64,000 nt of DNA from Globodera rostochiensis (lineage: Eukaryota; Nematoda; Chromadorea; Rhabditida; Heteroderidae), in contig JAEVLN010000010.1 of assembly GCA_018350325.1 (NCBI GenBank), forward strand, positions 1,302,001 to 1,366,000, in the 5' to 3' direction. The notes beneath the pieces are model-generated. The model had not been told where the DNA came from. It worked only from the letters and a program-made list of their open reading frames with translations, and made no database searches. This document shows positions 12,501 to 26,000 of the stretch, in pieces. Made by a program: the position numbers and the translations under genes. The number at the start of each line of letters is the position of its first letter. Position 1 is the stretch's first letter.

Positions 12501-13340
12501 TCAAAAGCCGAGAAAATTGTAAACTGCCCGAAATCATCGACGGACCTCAAATCTTGTTTGCTCTACGCATAGAAATATGAAGCAATACAATCAATAAAAG
12601 TAAAAATCTTTTCTAAATGTAATCGAATGAATAGAATGGAATGGCATGGTAAAAATGCCAAATTCTGCAATAATCAATAAATGTAAAAACGAACAATGGG
12701 AGCAAATTTTTGTTTTCGTCTTGTGTGTAAACAGGAAGTCCTGATTTTTGGCAAAAAATTTCCATTTAAAGGCTGAAATTAAAAGATTTGTTCATATTAT
12801 ATTTTGTAATTTTAGTCTTTAACTTAAAAGCAGGTGATTCTAGTAAAATTATTTTACTTATACTTTTTCTTTCACAATATTTAAATAAAATTTACAATTT
12901 TAAATTTTACTATGAATAAAAACTCGCGAATTTTTATAAATTCCTTTTTTTCGGTGAAACCAATCAGAGAGACGCCAAAGTGCTTTTTTTAATGGCAAAT
13001 GCCGGCTTGGAAATTTGCCATTTTTTGTGAAATAGTTGTTTATTTAAAAAAATTATGTTACTTTTTGCGAGAAGGCACGAGGCAACTGTGGTCAATTTTG
13101 GCCAATATTGAAGTCAGTCGGATTCGCTGCTTTCGAACAAAGTGGGCGGGGGCCCTCTTGAATTTTCATTAAAAATTTTTTGTGTCCAAAGTGCACGGAA
13201 TGCGTTTTTTTTACCAAATATGATTCACTAATCACGAATATGAATCAGTTTTGATTTACTTAGAATATTAAATTAAACTAAAGCACAAACAATTTTGCAC
13301 TTTTATTTTACGAATACCGTAAGCTTAGAATACTTATTAT

Positions 13341-13517
13341 TAGGGACCGGTGCCGGACCGGATTTTTCCGGCTCCGGAATCCGTGTTTTTGACCATTCCG
13401 GATTTTTCCGGACTGGGATTTTTTCGGACTTACCCAGAAAAATCCCTCCGGCAAATTTAAAAATTAAAAATCCGGTTCCAAATCCGGAATTTTTGATCCG
13501 GATTTCCGGATTAGCTA
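13341..13517. repeat. CCGGA-word hairpin repeat
   Basis: Starts TAGGGACCGGTGCCGG and consists of TCCGGA/CCGGATTTTTCCGG words on both strands. It resembles the other hairpin elements in the window but has no clear 3' end or target duplication. Confidence 0.45.
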
Positions 13518-13795
13518 TAACTTATTAAAATTCGAAATTATGCTTTGCATTTTGGCATATTTTTCTTTTTTTTTCCGCTTCAAAGTTCGGAATTTTTCTT
13601 CATATTTCGAATTTAGATTTTCAGTTTTTTTTTTTTTTTGCTTTGCTTTTTTCGCCAAAGAATTCTATGGAAAATTTGGCCTTAGATATGCCATACTTAT
13701 TTATGCTTAAATAACTTCTACCACATGAAAATTTTTTAAATGCTTGTGTATTAAAGTTTTAATCACAACATTTTTAGAAAAACCTGCACTTTTAA

Positions 13796-15830
13796 ATGAT
13801 TTTATTAACGTCATTTTGGCTCATTTCACAAGCTTTTTTGAGCGACTGCAGCAGCCCAACGGATCCATTCATATTGAAGGGTACTGTAGTGCCCGCAGGC
13901 AATTACCATATTTACGTGCGTACCGTATCATCGGCTTACTTGTCGGCCATATTGCGATCGTATGACAAAGAAATTGGCGAAGTCAAGGCTACTGTAAACA
14001 ATGCTCGGATGTGGCACAGTGACCTTCCGAATTTGGTGAACCAACGATTCGATGCCGAAACTTCTTTTGCATTATTGGGCCAAAGCGAAATTGTGAATGG
14101 CTCTAAATTTGAAATTCACTTGGACTGGCCAAAAGGGCACAATGCTTATTTTGATCGGAAGAAACATCCAATTTATGTGCAAATTTATACAAAAAACAAA
14201 CCAACAGAAACGGTCTTTTTTTTAATAGAAATTTATTAAATTTTTGGTTTCTTTAAGTCATTGATGGAACGCATTCTGATCGATCCGAGCCCGGTGATTG
14301 AATATAAATTCCTTTATGGTAAGCCCAGAAATCAATCTGGGAAAAAATTGCTGCTGGGACATGTTTCAATTGATAGCGAAAAAGGGGAAAATTATAAGGT
14401 TAAAATTCACAAAGACAACAATCCGTTGGCCAATCCAATCAATGATCTGTTGGCCAATACCGGTACAATAAATATTTTTTTTTATTAAACTTTTAAAAAA
14501 GAATAAAGGGATAATATTTAATAATATTTTTTGAAAATTTAATTAAAACATATAAAGAATAATGATTATTTAGATGATGCTGGTAAATTTGTGGTTTTTA
14601 TTTAAAAAAAATTAAAATAGGAATTTAATTGTTTAATATTAATTTAAAAATTTTGCTTAAAAAATATTTAGCCTAAAAAAGCATAATGCCATTATTTAGA
14701 TGCGGATGGTAATTTTGTGCTTAAATTTGGAAGCAATATTCAACTACCAGAAAATTGTTATCTTTCGTTTTACGATCCCGTCAGATTGGGAAATAGCGTA
14801 ATAATTTTGTTTTTAATTCATACGTTAAAACAAATCAATTATATATATATATTAAATTTATTTTTATGATTTTATTTTTTATATATGTATTAACACTAAT
14901 ATATATTTTTAGCCAAATGTAAAACCAAAGATTTTCACTGCACAACTAGAATACGACATAAAATACTTTCGCACGGTTGAAATTGACTTTTTAAACAATT
15001 TTTGTAGCACTGAAAGTAGTGAACGGCCTTTCCATAATGTCGTCTACGGAGAAATGATAATCAGAAATTTACCCGAATTTGAAGGACGTCAAGTGACGAA
15101 AATAGAGGTCTTAGAATTGTGTATTTCTTTAAATAATAGAATTATAAAATATATATATATAAATATTAACAAACATTCAAATTATTATTGGAATGCAGCT
15201 AGCATTAAAATTTTTAGGTTAAAAGCTCCTCCATAGGGATTTACGAAAAACAACCTTTCATTATTGAAGCACAAAAAGGAACCGACAAAAGCAAAAATAT
15301 ATTTATAACTAATACTTATCAAGATCTAAGATTTCCTTTGACGGTCACACCAATCGAATTCGAGCCAGCTGAAAAGGTTGGTTTATATTTAAAAAATTAC
15401 AGTAGCCGGATTTTTAATGTTAATCCCGGTTATGAATACAGTATCCATTGTTCCAACATAAATTGACATACCCAACGTTGGCATCGACGTCGATTTGCTA
15501 TGAAAATATGAAAGCATTAATACAATTTGAAGAGTCTGATGGTGAGAAGGCTCCGTGTTGGCGTTACAATTTTGAGCAGGGCCTGGAAAATGATGGCATT
15601 GGCATGGGTGAAGAAAAAGCAAAAGTATTAAATTCTTATTTTACAAATAATTATAATTCATAATTCAGATGATTGATCTATACAAAACTTATCTCAAAGA
15701 GCGATCGGATATTACCAATGCTGAGCATATCCAGGATATCAGATCCAATGCTGAGGATATTCGCGTAAACATTGACGCTTATGCATTATCGCTTCAAATG
15801 GTGGACATGAAAAAGATTGGCAACAATTAG
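13796..15830 (+). CDS. Unrecognised secreted protein, about 472 aa
   Basis: Seven exons: 13796-14212, 14258-14462, 14700-14797, 14913-15107, 15218-15376, 15442-15624, 15669-15830. All phases agree and the product ends at TAG 15828-15830. The N-terminus MILLTSFWLISQAFLSDCSS is a signal peptide with likely cleavage near residue 20, so the protein should be secreted. A TTTTTAG acceptor 18 bases before the ATG could take a spliced leader. The mature chain has no transmembrane segment. Residues around exons 2 and 3 (LYGKPRNQSGKKLLLGHVSI ... DADGNFVLKFG) faintly recall the beta-sandwich pattern of transthyretin-like nematode proteins, but this is weak. The last exon is helical and charged. The donor of exon 4 (GAG/GTCTTAG) is poor. 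Function unknown. Confidence 0.75.
14565..14625 (+). other. Decayed duplicate of the exon-3 acceptor and start
   Basis: AATGATTATTTAG followed by ATGATGCTGGTAAATTTG closely matches the true exon 3 start at 14689-14720 (GCCATTATTTAG, ATGCGGATGGTAATTTTG). The copy loses its frame within about ten codons, so it reads as a pseudo-exon from a local tandem duplication inside intron 2. Confidence 0.6.
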
Positions 15831-17902
15831 AGGAGCATCTTAACCCATACTAAGTCAGTCGCGTACGTACGTATATTTTTTGAATTATTTTTGATTTTTT
15901 ATTGACACGAAAACTTTTGAGGAGACAGGAAAACAAAAGGGAGAAAGAAAACAAAATAGACAGTGATAGAAGAAAACATCTGCTTTTTTGTGTGAAATAT
16001 AGATAAAAATAGGCAAAGAAGCGTTAGAGTTTCTTCCACCGCCATTGTTTCTGCTTCATTATTTTTTTTGTAAACAGCAGTTTCATCATAATAATGGAAA
16101 ATTAACAAAAATCCAGTTTCGTCAATAATGGAAAACTCCAGTAATTTGTAACGGGATTTTTTAATAATACTTAAAAATTAAATATTTTTAAAATCGAGAG
16201 AAGCAGGCCTCTAAACAAGAAAGAGGTATCGAAATTTCGGTTTTCGACTGGGCAGTGGGTCTTGCCAACTTTTTGACAAAATTTCAATATTTTTTACATG
16301 TGTCGCCTTTGTAAACGGATAGCTCATTTGTCAGTGTTTTGTCTTTTCTATGTTGTGTTTTGGGTTCGAACTCGCTTCAGTGCGATCATTTTTTTAGCCT
16401 TTCTTCGGCCTTCACATTCTATCCCCCATTAACGGAACATTTTTAATGATTTTCAAATATTTTTAAACTAGAATGCGCACAAAAAAAGAATTTTTGAAAT
16501 AACTTAATCACATATTCTTGAATTTTTGAATAACTTAATCACATATTCTTGAATTTTTGCTTTTATTTTCTTAACAAATTCATTTAATGTTTAAAAAATT
16601 TCCCCGGCGGCGCCGACAGGCGCCGCCGAACTCTTCCACTCTTACGTAATTTTTTTTTAAATTCCTAAATTCCTAAGGAAAATGCTTAATTTCGTTATAA
16701 TTTTGATGAAATTTCTTCACAAAAATTGAGTAAAAATTACAAAAATTTGCTCGGTGGCGTCTATCGGCACCGCTAACCCACCCCCCCCCCCCCACAAGGC
16801 AAGTCAAGAATCAAAGCAAGTCGAAATTCAATCACGAGTCAAGTCAGGAGTCAAGAGTCAAGGTAACAGAAAAAATTTAAACAAAAAAAAAGATTAAAGG
16901 CAACGAAGAGCGGTTGGCTGCCGCGAAGCGGCAGTCAAGCGCTCGTAACTAACAAAGTTGTGGACAACTAACTACTAACAAGGACTTCAGGATTTCAAAT
17001 TCTGCTTGGCTATCTGCTTTATTGGCTTTATGGTGTTATTATGGGTTCTAAAATTGGGGTTCAAACATTTTTCATTTCATTTATTTACATTTGTCTATTG
17101 ATAAAAACTGTTGCTTAAATTTTATGATTGATAATTGTAACCGGGCTTTCTCTTGACCTCCATCCCCATACAATTAAGGTGATTTATTCCAAAGCGCGAG
17201 GTTACAAACAATATGGGAACCGACTCAGTATGCTGGGAATAATGGTAGGGATTTGGGATCCTGATCTGATCAAGAGTGGAGTGATCGGGGGAGGGGGGGG
17301 GGGGGGGGAGGGAAGGTGTATATTGTTTGTCTGGTTAGTTGTAGCTTGTCCCTATTTTGAGGGGTTTTTAGTCCCTATATTATATGACCCTATTTCACGT
17401 TTTTTAGTCATAAAAATCCGAACCCTATTTATAACAAAGCAAACCACAATAAAAAAATCCCGAGAGCCTATCGGCGCCGTCGAACCTGTTATTATAAGAA
17501 AATATGCAGTAAATTTTAAATGATAAAACGTGTGATTTTGGCGAAAATTTAGACAAATTTCTTATCAAAATGTCTTAAAAACTTCATATTTCTAACCTAT
17601 GCTAAAGACCTTAATTGCATTGTTCATATTTGTCCAACTCTTGACTAAAGCTATTAGTATGCCATTTTTTTTTCTTCATTGTTGTGAATCAATATATTGA
17701 CATAAACATATTTTATTGAATGAATGAATAAAACTGGCACCGCATGATGTTATGTGTATGCCATATATTGATATTTTGTGAAGAATTGCCACTCACAAAT
17801 AAAATAAATGCAAAAATCTAAAATTATTATTTTTATAGTAATGTTTCGTTTGTCTTAAATTCTAGTTAAGGTCTTTAAAAATAAATGCTGCAATATTTTA
17901 GA
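15831..17902. other. Intergenic DNA with GC-rich palindromes and homopolymer tracts
   Basis: No gene is supported. It contains copies of the dispersed GC-rich palindrome (about 16603-16629, 16750-16775, 17462-17486), a C14 tract near 16780, a long G tract at 17288-17310, and a perfect 7-bp hairpin with GAA loop, CTGCCGC-GAA-GCGGCAG, at about 16919-16935. The 131-codon open frame at 17128-17523 runs through the poly-G tract and is not supported. Confidence 0.5.
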
Positions 17903-20900
17903 ATGGATCAAAATCATTTAATCCTTCTAAGTTTATCGTTTTTAATCCTGATCGCAAATGATGAAGCAGTGCGAACACCAACAGAATCACCTAACAGGGG
18001 TCGTCGTCCATTAGTTCCGAGTACACCGGGCTACAATATTCCGACTACACCGGGCTACGATACAGGTCCTTTTGTACCCATTCAGTCCGATAGAGTGACA
18101 TATATATTTTTGATATTTTATAAGGATATGAAGATTGTTTTTTTTATATTTTTATTATAATTTTATTTGCCAGTTATTGTTCATTTTCATTAATTATTTA
18201 TCAGTGGAGAAATGATGTTTGGGAGGCGGGTTTTGTAAACTTTATTTTATTAGGTGGATTTTTTTATTATCTTTTTAGATGGAGTTGGCCGTGACCGGGA
18301 TTTTTGGGAAAACCGGACCGGGATTGAGAAAATTAAAAAACCGGCATTTTATAAGGGGGAAATTCAGTCCCAAAATTGGAAACTTCAGTACCAGTCCCGG
18401 CCCCTGCCAACTCTAATTTTAGCTGAGAAATACTTTTTTTAATTTTGGTTTTGAGTTTATTATTTTGGATCTTAGGACGTAATCCGTCAATGCAAAATTT
18501 GGGTGCCAGTCAAGGAAGTTATCCGCCATCAAATCCATTTATGACAAGTGGTTGGGACACAATGCCAAACATGTCAATGGCACCAGGGTCGTTGCAACAG
18601 CAGCAACAACTACAACAAAATTGGGGCCAGCAACAGCAAAGGCATTTATTGTTTTTCTTTAAAAAATATTTTTAAAAAATTTAAAAATATTTTAAAGTTT
18701 AATTCGAAAGTTTTAGCGCATTTTTATACTAATTGTCAATGAATTACATACAATGCTTTCTTGGACCCGGGGTAATTATACTAATGACATTTGGAGAGGA
18801 AATTTTTGCGGTTAAAATTGTCTGTGGCATTGACAATTTTAGCCAAATTGCCCGGCACTCCAGGCTTATGTCCATTTAACAGATCACCAAAATGCCATAA
18901 TATTTTTTTTGAAAACTGTCCATTTATTCACCTGAACAGCGTGCTGCAACAATACACTGCTACAGAATACCTCTCGCCGAGCTTCAACCAGCCAAGAAAG
19001 CAAACTGTCAGCAACAGCGGACGCCATGTAATGTTTTTCTAAAATTAAAAAAATGTTGTTTTTGTTGTTGTTAATTTATGTAGTTTAAATATGTCTAACG
19101 CGCCCTTCGTTTTATCTCGCGAGTTTATTTTTGCGAATTTCCTGTTTTGTTTTTATTCAGAATTCTTTTACTTTAGTAGTGGCAAAAGATCAGTCATTTT
19201 TGGTTAAAATGCCCTTTTTACGTAAAAAAACGGGGAAAAAATAACACCACTAAGAATGAATTATGGTAAACAAGTTTGTAAATTTTTGGTTTAATTTTCA
19301 AAAATTTAGTGCGAATTTCCTAACAAAACAAACAACAATTTTTTTTTAAATTTTCGCGACGGCATCTATCGGCGATGCCTTTTGCGGCGGCTCCTATCGG
19401 CACCGCCGACTCCCGCCCCTCCCTAAAAGCTTAAAATAGGCTTAAGAAGAAGCAAAAAATGACAACCCTCAAAATTTTTAAGTGAATACTTTGAATATTT
19501 CAAACAATATTTATTAAAAAAAGTTTTTTTAAAAAACAATATATTTTTTAATTCACTTGACAATTTTTCCGTTTTCCGCTAAAATAAAGCTTTCCCGTTT
19601 GCCCATTCCTGGTCACAATGAGACGTTATTAGTGAGTAAACATTGTAATCGGATTGGCACAGATAAGTAACACTTTCAAATTTGGACACAATTTTTTCTA
19701 CCAGTGTAGATTTTGGAATCAAAAATTAATGTCAAATGTGCCATATTGGTGATCAGCAACACAAATACCACAAGTATCCAAAGTACCGTAATCATATTTT
19801 CAGAATGGCGCAGCTAATGCAAATCTAGAGCAATGGTCCAATCCTTCCACCTATGAGACAATTGTGAAGCAGCAAAAAGCGGACGGCTACAATTATGGCG
19901 ATTATGAGGGCGAACTCATTTTGGACTTTGAATTTGCGCGACCCGCCGAGGACACTGAAAATGAAGACGAGGCAGAGAAAGAGGACAATACTACAGGATC
20001 AGACACAAAACCCGGTGGCGAGAGAGTGGACAAAAGTGAGAGGCCCAAAAAGAAGACAGAGAAAAAAGTTGAAGACAGTAGTAGTGAAGTGAAGAAGACG
20101 AAAACAGCCAAAAAGAAAGTTGATGAGAGTGAGAGTACGAAGACAGACAAAAAGAAAGTTGATGAGAGTACGAGGACAGACAAAAAGAAAGTTGATGAGA
20201 GTACGAGGACAGACAAAAAGAAAGCAAAAAAGGGCAACGTGGAGGTGACCCAATTGGAGGAAAAATATGAAAAGAAGTTGAAGAAGTCTGTCGAGCAGTT
20301 GCGCTTGTCCCTGAACGAGCAGAAGATGTGCAGCTTGCAAAATTCGAAGGATTGTTGGATGCGTTTATTTGACGCGTTGGCCGAATTGGATGACGAATTG
20401 CGATACAGTAATATGATACAGTATTGTTCGGAAAACAAGCAACAGATCAGATATTGCGGTGGATCAAACTGTCCTGACATTGAGGTCGGCTTTCTTAATT
20501 ACCTACAATTATTAAACAAATAGTTATTTATTTAATAACATTTTTGCCTAATCATTTCAATTGTAAAATTTTATTTTACAGAATGTAATTGTATTTAAAA
20601 ATAAAACGGAAGAAGATGAAGTTGTAATAGAAAAGGAGAAAGGTGATGAGGAAGAAAACGAATCGGGCAAAAAGGAACAGAAAAGTGAAGAGCAAAATGT
20701 ACCCAAAACAGACGAACGGGTTGATGGCGACCATTCAGCAGATCAACAAAGTTTTTATGAAGGCCAAGCACAGAGTGAGTTATTTATTCTAATTTAAATA
20801 AAAGCATTATCAAATAAAATTGTGATCATGATCACTCAGTTGATTTAAACAAATTGGGTTTTCGCTATACGTTGTCACTGTTAAAATTCAGAACCAACAA

Positions 20901-22575
20901 ATCCGAAAATTAAGCCACTCAAACAACAAACCTCTGCACAACAAACCCAAGCAGTTCAACATGCAGACCATTATTCACAAGCTTTCAATATGCCAGAAAG
21001 AAAATTTGATGGGATAGCAGAATACTTGCAACACACAAGATCGCAAATTGAACCCACAGGGTATGGTCGAATGGGAACTCCACCAAATGCACCACAATCA
21101 GCAACAGCACCTCAATACCATTTCCCTTCTGATGGACACAGTATGGCACAGTTACCGTACTCGTATGAACTAAATGTGCCGCAGCAACCAAATCCGTCTA
21201 GTATATACAGTATGCTTAACCCAATGAATGCACAAGCTGAACAGCCATTTTACCAACCTGAACATCAGCAACTTGATCATCATCATCAACAGCCACTTCC
21301 CCCAATTGTTAATGAAGCACCAAAAAAGCGGAGAAATAAGCCTGCCCAATCACAGCCTTTCAGTATGCCAGAAACACAACCAGATGGGACAGCATCATTC
21401 TTGCAACATTCGGCATCCCGAATTGAGTCCACCGGACAGTATGGTAGTAGAATGGGAACTGCACCAATTGGACGACCAGTAGCAGAACCTCAATACCCAT
21501 ATTCACCGGCATTTAATCAGCACGATCATCATCATCAACAACACCCATTTTCGGCAATGGCTCATCATCCGTCGTCATACGGTGCAACGGGTTATCAATC
21601 TTCTGATGGAGTGTCTCCAAATCGTCCGGTATATTAATTTAATTTAAAAATTTTGGGTTTAAAAATGGCAACAATTTGTTTTTTTTTTGTGGTTTAAATT
21701 TGTATCATTTTAGGCATATGGACAACCACAATCTGACCATATTACGGATCCGAACATTTATTATCCGTACAGTCAACCGAAAACCCAACAAAAGCGTGCT
21801 GGTGGCACAGATCGTCAAGGATATTATGCACAGCATTCACAATCCGGCAATTTTATTCCGCAAGATAATTTGCAAAATTCTGCAGCATACGCACCGCAAC
21901 AACAGCCTTCACAATACGGAATGCCAGGATACTCGCAATTGTCAAATTATTCAATGCAACAACAACAACCGGGAGCTGCTGGAACTGCACCACAATATGC
22001 TCAACAGGGCAATCAGAATGCCGAAACCGGTGGTTACTATGGCCACGGTCCCGCAATGCCAAGACCAGTGTATACTGTGCCATCCGGCGGCGGTAGGAAG
22101 CCCAGCAGCATGAAACCTAATGCTGCTGGTGCTGTTCCGGCAAATCCACGTCGCCCAAAGGGAACTGCTCGACCACCATCGGCACGGCATGGGTCCGTGA
22201 GCGGGCCAAATGCGGTGGACGAATACGATTTCACAGTGTTTAATGTGAACGAAAACCGGAAGCAGTCATCTACAACATCAAAAGCAAGCAGTTCATCATC
22301 ATCTGCCAAACTGGAGGCAATCATCTCATTACGTTTATAGCAAATTTTGCTATTTAACATTTTTTTTTTAACGCTAATATTTTGCGCGCAAGGTTAACGG
22401 CACCCAATGAAAAACACCATTTAATTATTTATTTAATTCAATATTTTTTAAGCAACGAAAACCAGAAACAGCCGAAGAAAAGAAGGAACATATGGGAAAC
22501 CATTTAAGCATGTACATGCGTTGCGTCAACAAATTGTTGACGGTATCATTAAAAGTTTTTGTGGGTCTTGAATAG
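17903..22575 (+). CDS. Secreted low-complexity Gln/Lys/Pro-rich protein, about 917 aa
   Basis: Eight exons: 17903-18065, 18476-18641, 18940-19027, 19804-20484, 20582-20774, 20892-21628, 21714-22316, 22453-22575, all phase-consistent. The ATG sits two bases after ATTTTAG, a probable trans-splice site. The signal peptide is MDQNHLILLSLSFLILIAND. Two introns appear to use GC donors (18642 and 22317). If the last is not used, the product stops at 22340 with 884 aa. Residues 240-280 hold Lys-rich repeats of KKKVDEST(R)TD. Residues 300-362 form a helical part with five Cys (315, 323, 347, 357, 362). Exon 6 has an internal duplication (FNMPERKFDGIAEYLQHTRS matching FSMPETQPDGTASFLQHSAS). The C-terminal third is Gln, Tyr, Pro and Gly rich. 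It may be a structural, cuticle, eggshell or gland-secreted protein. No family recognised. Confidence 0.78.
18280..18415. mobile_element. hAT-like MITE, TAGAGTTGG family, in intron 1
   Basis: A 136-bp element with ends TGGAGTTGGCC and GCCAACTCTA, and an interior of ACCGGGA/TCCCGG words. Flanks TTTTTAGA and ATTTTAGC agree at 6 of 8 positions. Same family as 28560-28724 and 42149-42432. Confidence 0.6.
19340..19412. repeat. Two adjacent GC-rich palindrome copies in intron 3
   Basis: GCGACGGCATCTATCGGCGATG and GCGGCGGCTCCTATCGGCACC lie back to back in an otherwise AT-rich intron, followed by CCGCCCCTCCC. They belong to the dispersed CCTATCGG family described in the findings. Confidence 0.55.
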
Positions 22576-23058
22576 GGCTGCGATTTATACGTTCCTGAAA
22601 AGCCCAAAACAATTAATTCGGGCAATTGATTTGATCAACTTCCTGTCACAAATGAGCATTTTGTGAAAAATCAAAGCACAAACGATCAACCTTTTAGAGG
22701 ACGTTGGGGGGGGGGGCGGGGGGCGTCGGCGAGAACATTAAGATTTTAAAGATATTTTTTAAGAAAAAATGCTTTTTTTTATTGCAGTTTTTCCCAAAAA
22801 AAAAAACATAAAAAAGATCTCGAAAGACCATTTTAACAAAAATCCTTATTGGCTTTCCCTAAAAGCCCACATCGCAGCCCTAAATTAATGCATAGTTCCA
22901 AAAAAATAGGTAGGCACTAAAAATAGCTTAAATATTTTCTAAAAAGTCACAAAATTTTTTTTCTAGAATTGTTAAAATGTAAAAAAATTTTAAAATCTTT
23001 TGTCAAGTCAATTTTTATGGCATATTTTTTGGCTTTTATTGCATTTTTCTTATAAACT
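22576..23058. other. Spacer with G-rich tract before the annexin gene
   Basis: Contains a G-rich run at about 22705-22730 and no supported exon. An in-frame ATG at 23017 opens the hydrophobic 12-mer MAYFLAFIAFFL, which ends at TAA 23053-23055, two codons before the annexin ATG. Confidence 0.5.
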
Positions 23059-26000
23059 ATGAATTTGTCTTCTAAGGAGAGAGCGCCAATTGGACTAATT
23101 AACGCTGGAGACAAAGTGTCGACAAACTTTTTGCAATTGCTTTACGGTATGTTGTTGCCGAAGCCGTTGTTCCTTGCACAGCAGCTGAACATGGCATTGA
23201 ACGGCGTGCCAAAAGATCAAATTGACAACCCGTTGTTGATGGCACCCAAAATTGCGCCTTCGGCGTCGGACACATTGTCAGTGGAAACATCAATGAGCAA
23301 AAACGTGCTCAACAAATTGAGCAAAAGCAACAGACAGCAGCCATCAAATGTGAAGCACGATGTGCGGGCAGTGCTGGAGATTGCCAGCACGCAGAGCAGG
23401 TATAAAAAGAAGCATAAAATGAGCAATAATTTCATAATGAGAAAACGATTACTGTACATACCGTTGACAAATGATCTATCTCTATATGAATGTATTCAAC
23501 GCATCCTTTGCAGATGTAAAGCTGTCATTATTCTAGTTTATTCATAAATTTGTCAAATTATAAATAGAAAAAATAGATAAGCGTATTCGATAAGCTTTAT
23601 TAAAAAGAAAATTTCAAATTATAAATTTAAAAAATATTTTCCTTTTTATTCGAATAAGTTTTATTAAAATCATCAAATTATAAATAAAAAAATAAATGAA
23701 ATTTCTTTTTATTCAAAACAACATTTATAAAAAACAAAATCATCAAATTAATTTCATTTAAAAGAAAAGGTTTTGTTTTAACTATTTTAAATTAAAGCAA
23801 AAATTTTAATTCATACTCTGACGTCATTTGCAACCTTTTGTTAAAAATGTTGTTGTATTGTTAACTTTTATTCCAATTTATAAATTTAGGGACCAACTTA
23901 AACAAATTCGAAAAATTTCGGAGGCACTCGGCTACCCGAATTTTGCGGACGCAGGAAAAATATTTATTAAACAACAATCGGCTACATTTGAAGCGAAGGA
24001 AAGCATTGTCAAATTCTTAGATTGGCGCCTTATGGGCCGGGCAGTGGCGCCAATTGTGTGTTTTGAAATAAAACTTAAAAATCATAAAAAATAAATATAA
24101 TTTATTTTAAGAAAATTTTTCTTTATTAAAAATGCAAAAACATTAATTTATGTATTTGTAGAAGGAAGATTATTCAAAGAAACACCCTGAAATTCGGAGT
24201 GCAAAAGCAGACGCCAAGACATTGTACATAGCGATGAAGGTAAAAGTGTGATTATGTTGATTTTATTATATAATTAATCAATTTTATGCATAATTTGACC
24301 TGTTTTACGTTTAACAAATAAATGTTCAAAATTTAAATTAACAAATATATATTTTTATTATTTTTGTAATAATTTCAACATTTAAATTTCATGCTCTCTT
24401 TTCAGGGAGTCGGGACTAATGTGAACACACTTAATGAGGCATTGTCCAGTTTTTTTTAAATTAAATTTTTTCGTTTTTTTTAAGATTTTGGTCAACCGAT
24501 CCAACAAAGAATTAATTATGATTCAAAAAGCATTGAAAGCGTTGTATGGAAATACGTTGAAACATTATATCAAAAATGAAAAGGGATTGAGCGCCGAATA
24601 TCAGGAATTGTTGTACGATTTGATCGACGCAAATCGAGATGAAATATTTTGCAATGACCAATATCAGGCGAAAGAGGTAATATATAAAATTAATTAAAAT
24701 AAATAAAATTTTTAATTAAAATTTATTTATGTAACTATTGGGCTAATCTGCTGGTATCAGATTGGTTTTATTCATTATGCGTTTAGGGTTGTTTTTTTAA
24801 AAATTTAAATCGATTCAAAAATTGGTTTAAATTTTCCATTTTATTTAATGGTACTTTTGTTATGGAATTCCAGACCAAATAATAGACATAGCCAATCAAA
24901 CAAACAATACAACGTTTTTATGACTAAATGTGAAAACATGTTAGCTCTAAAAATTCCATCTTTAACTCCATAAAAAGATTAAAATTGTTTTTATAATAAA
25001 AATATTATTTTTGTTTTTTAAGGATGCTTTTACGTTAAAAGAAGGGGGTATTGACAAAATAGGAACAGAAGGAGGAAAATTCATTAGAATTTTGTCAAAC
25101 GCAAATTTGTTTCATTTGCATTTGGTGATTGAGCAGGTAGTATAACGTAAATTAAAAACAATATAGCTTTTAATTAATTATAAAAATAAATAAAAATTTT
25201 TATTCTAAAATATTTCGATTGCTTTTTTGTTAAACTGTAATTAATTTTACTTTTGTTTTGACAATGTTTTTTGGGTGAAAATCAATGAATTAAACAGATA
25301 TAATAATTGAAAATTTATTGTTTTTAGTACAATCTCTTGCGATACATGTCTTCATTTGAAGCTGACATTGATGAAGAATTTTCCGATCCATTAAAAAGCG
25401 GTTTATTGGCCATTGTGAGTGCTGTGCAAAAGCATCGGCCGCCCAGAGGCAATTCAATGCAAATTAACGGCGAAAATGATGAGGTACAAATTTATAAAAA
25501 AATATTTAGCTGATTTTAATTTTGTATAAATTTATCTGATTGTAATTAGAGATCGGACCGATCGAGATTCTCGATCGAAATCTCATCTCGGTAAATCTCG
25601 TCGAGATTCTTTGATCGACAAATTTTGAGAAAAAAACTGTTGACAAAAAAAATATTTACTGAGATTTTTCGAGATTTCAGATTTTTTCAAGATCTATCAG
25701 TGATCTCGAACAAATCTCATCGTTAAGTTTTTTTTCGAGATTTTTCGAGATACGAGATTCTCAATTAAAATTTCGATTGGTCCTCAAGTCCGATCTCTAA
25801 TTGTAATTAATATAATGAAAAAGTGTGATTATATTAATATTTAAACTTCATACGGTTCAATAATGTGAAATTGTTATTAAAATTGATTTTAAAAATATAT
25901 AAATGTTTATTTTAAGCGTTGTCCAGCTTATTACTATACTAAAAAGAATGACTATATTATGGCTGAAGCTGAACGACTCTACAAAGCAGTTCATGTAGGC

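Noticed and set aside
17128..17523. 131-codon plus-strand frame through a poly-G tract
   Set aside because: No splice signals or family resemblance, and its length depends on the exact number of G.
19902..20480. 192-codon minus-strand open frame opposite exon 4 of the 917-aa gene
   Set aside because: Antisense shadow of a Lys/Asp/Glu-rich coding exon; Ser/Phe-rich, with no splice or start signals.
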